7,363 nucleotides of DNA, taken from contig JAJFFA010000639.1 in the NCBI GenBank assembly GCA_021776885.1, positions 1 through 7,363 of the forward strand, read 5' to 3'. The notes beneath the pieces are model-generated. The model had not been told where the DNA came from. It saw only the letters and a list, made by a program, of their open reading frames with translations, and ran no database searches. The position numbers and the translations under genes are program-made. The DNA comes from Planctomycetota bacterium. GTDB taxonomy: Bacteria; Planctomycetota; UBA1135; GCA-002686595. This document shows positions 5,222 through 7,363 of this stretch, piece after piece; within the stretch, counting starts at the first letter, position 1; each line of letters opens with the position of its first letter.

Positions 5222-6052
5222 CTAGCCATTCCCAGAATCGGGGGCCGGTCCGGGCGAGGCGCCCGCTTCAGGCCCCTGGCGGCGGGACATGGCGTCCAGG
5301 CGCCGGCCGTCCTTGCGGCTCGGGGCAAGCCCCAGCTCGCCGGGGGTCAGGCTCGAGCCCAGGGCCCGCAGCATCAGGTGCCAGGCCCGGGCGTCGCGGT
5401 TCTCCAGGGGGGCGCGGGAGAACACGCGCTCGATCGACTCCGAGATGTCGCCGGCCGCGGAGGGCGTCCGGGCCACGCGCTCCGCGAAGACTTGCTTCAT
5501 GCGCTCCTTCAGGAACTCGCGTCCCGCGCCGTCGAGCAGGTGTCCGCCGGGCTCGGCGTCGTGCACCGCGCGGCCGGTGTACAGGGTCGAGAGCACCACG
5601 CAGACGGCCATGGCCAGGTTGAGCGACGTGTGCTCGACGCTGGTGCGTACGTGGACCAGCTCGTGGCACAGGTGCGCTTCAGCACTCGTCAGGCCCATCG
5701 CCTCGTTGCCGAAGACCAGGGCCAGGCGCTCGCCCTCGGAATCCCCCGGATCGACGTAGCGCGGCGCGGCCTCGCGCCAGTCCGTGCGCACCACACCGCC
5801 ACGCACGCGGGCCGTGAAGCCGACCACGACGTTGCAGTCCGCGAGGGCCTCGGGCAGCGTCTCGACGACCTGGATCGCGTCCCGCGCGTCCTCGGCGCCA
5901 TGGGACATCTGCACGAACTCGGGGTGCACGAGCATCGACGGGCGCTCCGGACGCACGAGGGTGATCTCGACCGGACCGAAGTTCTGGGCCAGGCGCAGGA
6001 TCGAGCCCAGGTTGCGCGGGCCCTCGGGCCGGCACAGGATCACACGCTTCAT
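5222..6052 (-). CDS. trmJ: tRNA (cytidine/uridine-2'-O)-methyltransferase, TrmJ type (SpoU/SPOUT family)
   Basis: A 276-residue cytoplasmic enzyme that uses S-adenosylmethionine to methylate the 2'-O of the nucleotide at tRNA position 32. The three SpoU motifs are present in order: motif 1 PRNLGSILR (12-20, Asn14 and Arg20), motif 2 LVFGNEAMGLT (112-122, Glu117), and motif 3 SLNLAMAV (143-150), which form the knotted cofactor site. The helical C-terminal part (about 175-245), with an IERVFSRAPL segment, matches the TrmJ C-terminal extension rather than the short TrmL or the longer TrmH. The last 20 residues are Pro/Gly-rich and look disordered. The frame is open far upstream, but I chose ATG at 6052 because the protein family begins there, GAGGTG (forward 6058-6063) lies five bases upstream, and the ATG overlaps the stop of the sulfatase-like gene as ATGA. 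TrmJ is therefore firm at family level; position 32 is inferred from the family. Confidence 0.92.
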   Translation of the reverse strand: MKRVILCRPEGPRNLGSILRLAQNFGPVEITLVRPERPSMLVHPEFVQMSHGAEDARDAIQVVETLPEALADCNVVVGFTARVRGGVVRTDWREAAPRYVDPGDSEGERLALVFGNEAMGLTSAEAHLCHELVHVRTSVEHTSLNLAMAVCVVLSTLYTGRAVHDAEPGGHLLDGAGREFLKERMKQVFAERVARTPSAAGDISESIERVFSRAPLENRDARAWHLMLRALGSSLTPGELGLAPSRKDGRRLDAMSRRQGPEAGASPGPAPDSGNG

Positions 6053-7363
6053 CGATTCACCTCGAAGCGGGCCAGGCGCCGCAGGGCATCTCTCCCCAGG
6101 GGCCGTCGCTCGGAGTCGGGCACCCCGCGCCCGCTGCGCCCGATGCGGACACGACCCGGGGCGAGGGGCAGGTCCAGACCGCGGGCGAGACTCGCAGTCA
6201 CCCCGGGGATCCAGTCGGGCAGGTAGAGCCGCAGCGTGTCGTCCGCGGCGAACTGCCGCCCCTGCCAGGCCATGCGCGTGCGCGGCACGACCCGTCCGTC
6301 GACCTCGACCGCGACCCCCAGCTCCTTGCCCGGCGGACGCTGGGCGAGGAAGGAGAGCGGCGTGGTGCCCTCGAACCAGACCGCGTCGAGGCGTCCCTCC
6401 ACCGCCGCGAGGCTCACGCCTTGGGCGGCGTCGGTCGCCAGCTCGCTGTCGAAGCCCGCCGCGTGCAGGATCAGCAACCCGCGCACCGCGCGTCCTGCCA
6501 CCCCCGCCACCGAGAGTCGCCACCAGTGCGATCCGGTGTGCTCGAAGGAGACCTCGGGCTCGGGCCCATCGGGCTCCCAGGCCGCCCCTCGCTCGAGGGG
6601 CAGGCGCGGCAGGAGCGAGTGCACGAGCTCCGTGTCTCCGATGAGAACCCGCGCCGGATCGAGGGCGACCTCGGAGGCGAGGCGCAGCTCGAGCGGGCGC
6701 TCGGCGTCCACGGCCTGGACCTCGAACCGGGGCGTCGTCGCGTCCAGCCGTCGGCGACCGCTGGGCCCCGCGGCGGCCTCGCCCACGAGCACGCCGGCCT
6801 CACCCTCGAAGGTCCAGCGCACATCGAGCCCGGCCCCCTCGACGCTCCACGTCCCGCCCGGAAACGGCTCGACGGCCGGGCCCGGGTCAGGCCCCCCAGC
6901 GCTCGCCCTCTCCCCGGAAGCCGACGGGGGCAGCGCCCGCCCCCCGAAGGCCGCGCCCGCCCCGGCTCCGGCCCCCAGGGCGAGCAGCACGGTCGGCGCA
7001 ACATCCTCGAGCCCGACCGCTTCGGCGGCGAGCCCGGGGACGTGCAGCGGCGAGCGCACGGCCAGCACGACGGGCGACCCCGGCGTGTCGCCGCGCAACC
7101 CGGCCACCAGGATCCAGGCCGCCGCGCCGCGCGCTCCGAGGGCCGAGCCGAGGCGCCCCACGCGCGCATCGAGGCCGGCCAGGCGCGCCTGCTTGCAGCC
7201 GCGCTCGTAGGCGGCGTGCTCGGCGGTGCCGCGGCCGCGCGCCAGGAGTCGCTCGAGCTCGGCCAGCTGGGCTTCGGGTGTCTCGAGGAAGAGGGCGGCG
7301 TCGATGCGCGCGTCGCGGCCGCGCGCCCCGGCCAGCTGGCGTGCGAGGTGCGGGACGGAGGCC
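6049..7363 (-). CDS. Sulfatase/alkaline-phosphatase-superfamily-like protein, active site degenerate (N-terminus outside window)
   Basis: The reading frame is open from the right edge to TGA at 6051-6049, so 437 C-terminal residues are visible and the true start is missing. Numbering from the edge, residues 50-75 (Tyr, then ARLAGLDARVGRLGSAL) match the helix that in sulfatases reads Y-x-x-x-v-x-x-lD-x-x-vGrLl-x-aL. A hydrophobic strand AAWILVAG (81-88) follows, where sulfatases carry the metal-binding Ser-Asp-His/Asn-Gly, but here it reads Gly-Leu-Arg-Gly-Asp. Next come PLHVPG (105-110) and GLEDVAPTVLLALG (117-130), the family's lvDiaPTlL-x-laG. The expected Pro-His metal motif before residue 50 is also absent. 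After this core are about 300 residues of Gly/Ala/Pro-rich linker (about 131-165) and beta-rich sequence that I do not recognise. It ends in an ATGA overlap with trmJ. The catalytic nucleophile would lie outside the window. Likely a pseudo-enzyme or a much diverged hydrolase; the substrate is unknown. Confidence 0.65.
   Translation of the reverse strand, partial: ASVPHLARQLAGARGRDARIDAALFLETPEAQLAELERLLARGRGTAEHAAYERGCKQARLAGLDARVGRLGSALGARGAAAWILVAGLRGDTPGSPVVLAVRSPLHVPGLAAEAVGLEDVAPTVLLALGAGAGAGAAFGGRALPPSASGERASAGGPDPGPAVEPFPGGTWSVEGAGLDVRWTFEGEAGVLVGEAAAGPSGRRRLDATTPRFEVQAVDAERPLELRLASEVALDPARVLIGDTELVHSLLPRLPLERGAAWEPDGPEPEVSFEHTGSHWWRLSVAGVAGRAVRGLLILHAAGFDSELATDAAQGVSLAAVEGRLDAVWFEGTTPLSFLAQRPPGKELGVAVEVDGRVVPRTRMAWQGRQFAADDTLRLYLPDWIPGVTASLARGLDLPLAPGRVRIGRSGRGVPDSERRPLGRDALRRLARFEVNR
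6058..6063 (-). promoter_or_regulatory. Ribosome binding site that fixes the trmJ start
   Basis: GAGGTG on the minus strand, five bases before ATG 6052, inside the end of the upstream gene. It is the strongest ribosome binding site in the window and rules out the longer upstream reading of this frame. Confidence 0.8.

Noticed and set aside
5150..6226. Plus-strand open frame of 358 codons opposite trmJ
   Set aside because: No motif, whereas the opposite strand carries all three SpoU motifs and a strong ribosome binding site.
6053..6523. Upstream extension of the trmJ frame to a 433-residue protein
   Set aside because: The extra residues are Arg/Gly-rich and overlap the sulfatase-like gene. 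The family start, GAGGTG site and ATGA overlap all support ATG at 6052.

Overview
The window is very GC-rich and every supported gene lies on the minus strand, so transcription runs from high to low coordinates. Outer-membrane and periplasmic metal-uptake genes point to a Gram-negative cell. The GC content, a sulfatase-like gene and a bacterial ethylene-receptor-type kinase would suit a high-GC Planctomycetota or Myxococcota lineage, but the window holds no marker that settles this. The long plus-strand reading frames are best read as shadows of high-GC codon use.

Layout in transcription order. Block A (7363 to 5222): the C-terminal 437 residues of a degenerate sulfatase/alkaline-phosphatase-superfamily protein overlap, by ATGA, a TrmJ-type tRNA 2'-O-methyltransferase with a strong ribosome binding site. 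Block B (5147 to 2065): a hybrid sensor kinase with an N-terminal ethylene-binding-type membrane domain, PAS, HisKA and HATPase. After 69 bases comes a PduO-type cob(I)alamin adenosyltransferase. Only TAG-GTA separates that gene, in the same frame, from a GTG-started MiaE-type tRNA hydroxylase. MiaE overlaps a TTG-started acylphosphatase by TTGA. Block C (1954 to the left edge): a small secreted or membrane-anchored His/Cys-rich protein, an outer-membrane barrel protein with HxH motifs, and the first 38 codons of a ZnuA/TroA-like metal-binding protein that overlaps the barrel gene by ATGA.

How the genes may work together. Block C reads as a metal (probably zinc) acquisition locus: outer-membrane entry, periplasmic capture by an ABC-transporter binding protein, and a His-rich accessory protein. 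Block B looks like a housekeeping operon (B12 cofactor activation, tRNA position-37 hydroxylation, acyl-phosphate hydrolysis) downstream of an orphan sensor kinase. TrmJ and MiaE both modify the tRNA anticodon loop (positions 32 and 37) but sit in separate blocks.

The points most worth a second look are the ethylene-receptor-like kinase with a complete set of copper/ethylene residues, the His-rich/porin/ZnuA cluster, and the sulfatase-like protein that has lost its metal-binding motif. No RNA gene, CRISPR array, insertion sequence or origin was seen. No stretch over 300 bases lacks a gene.
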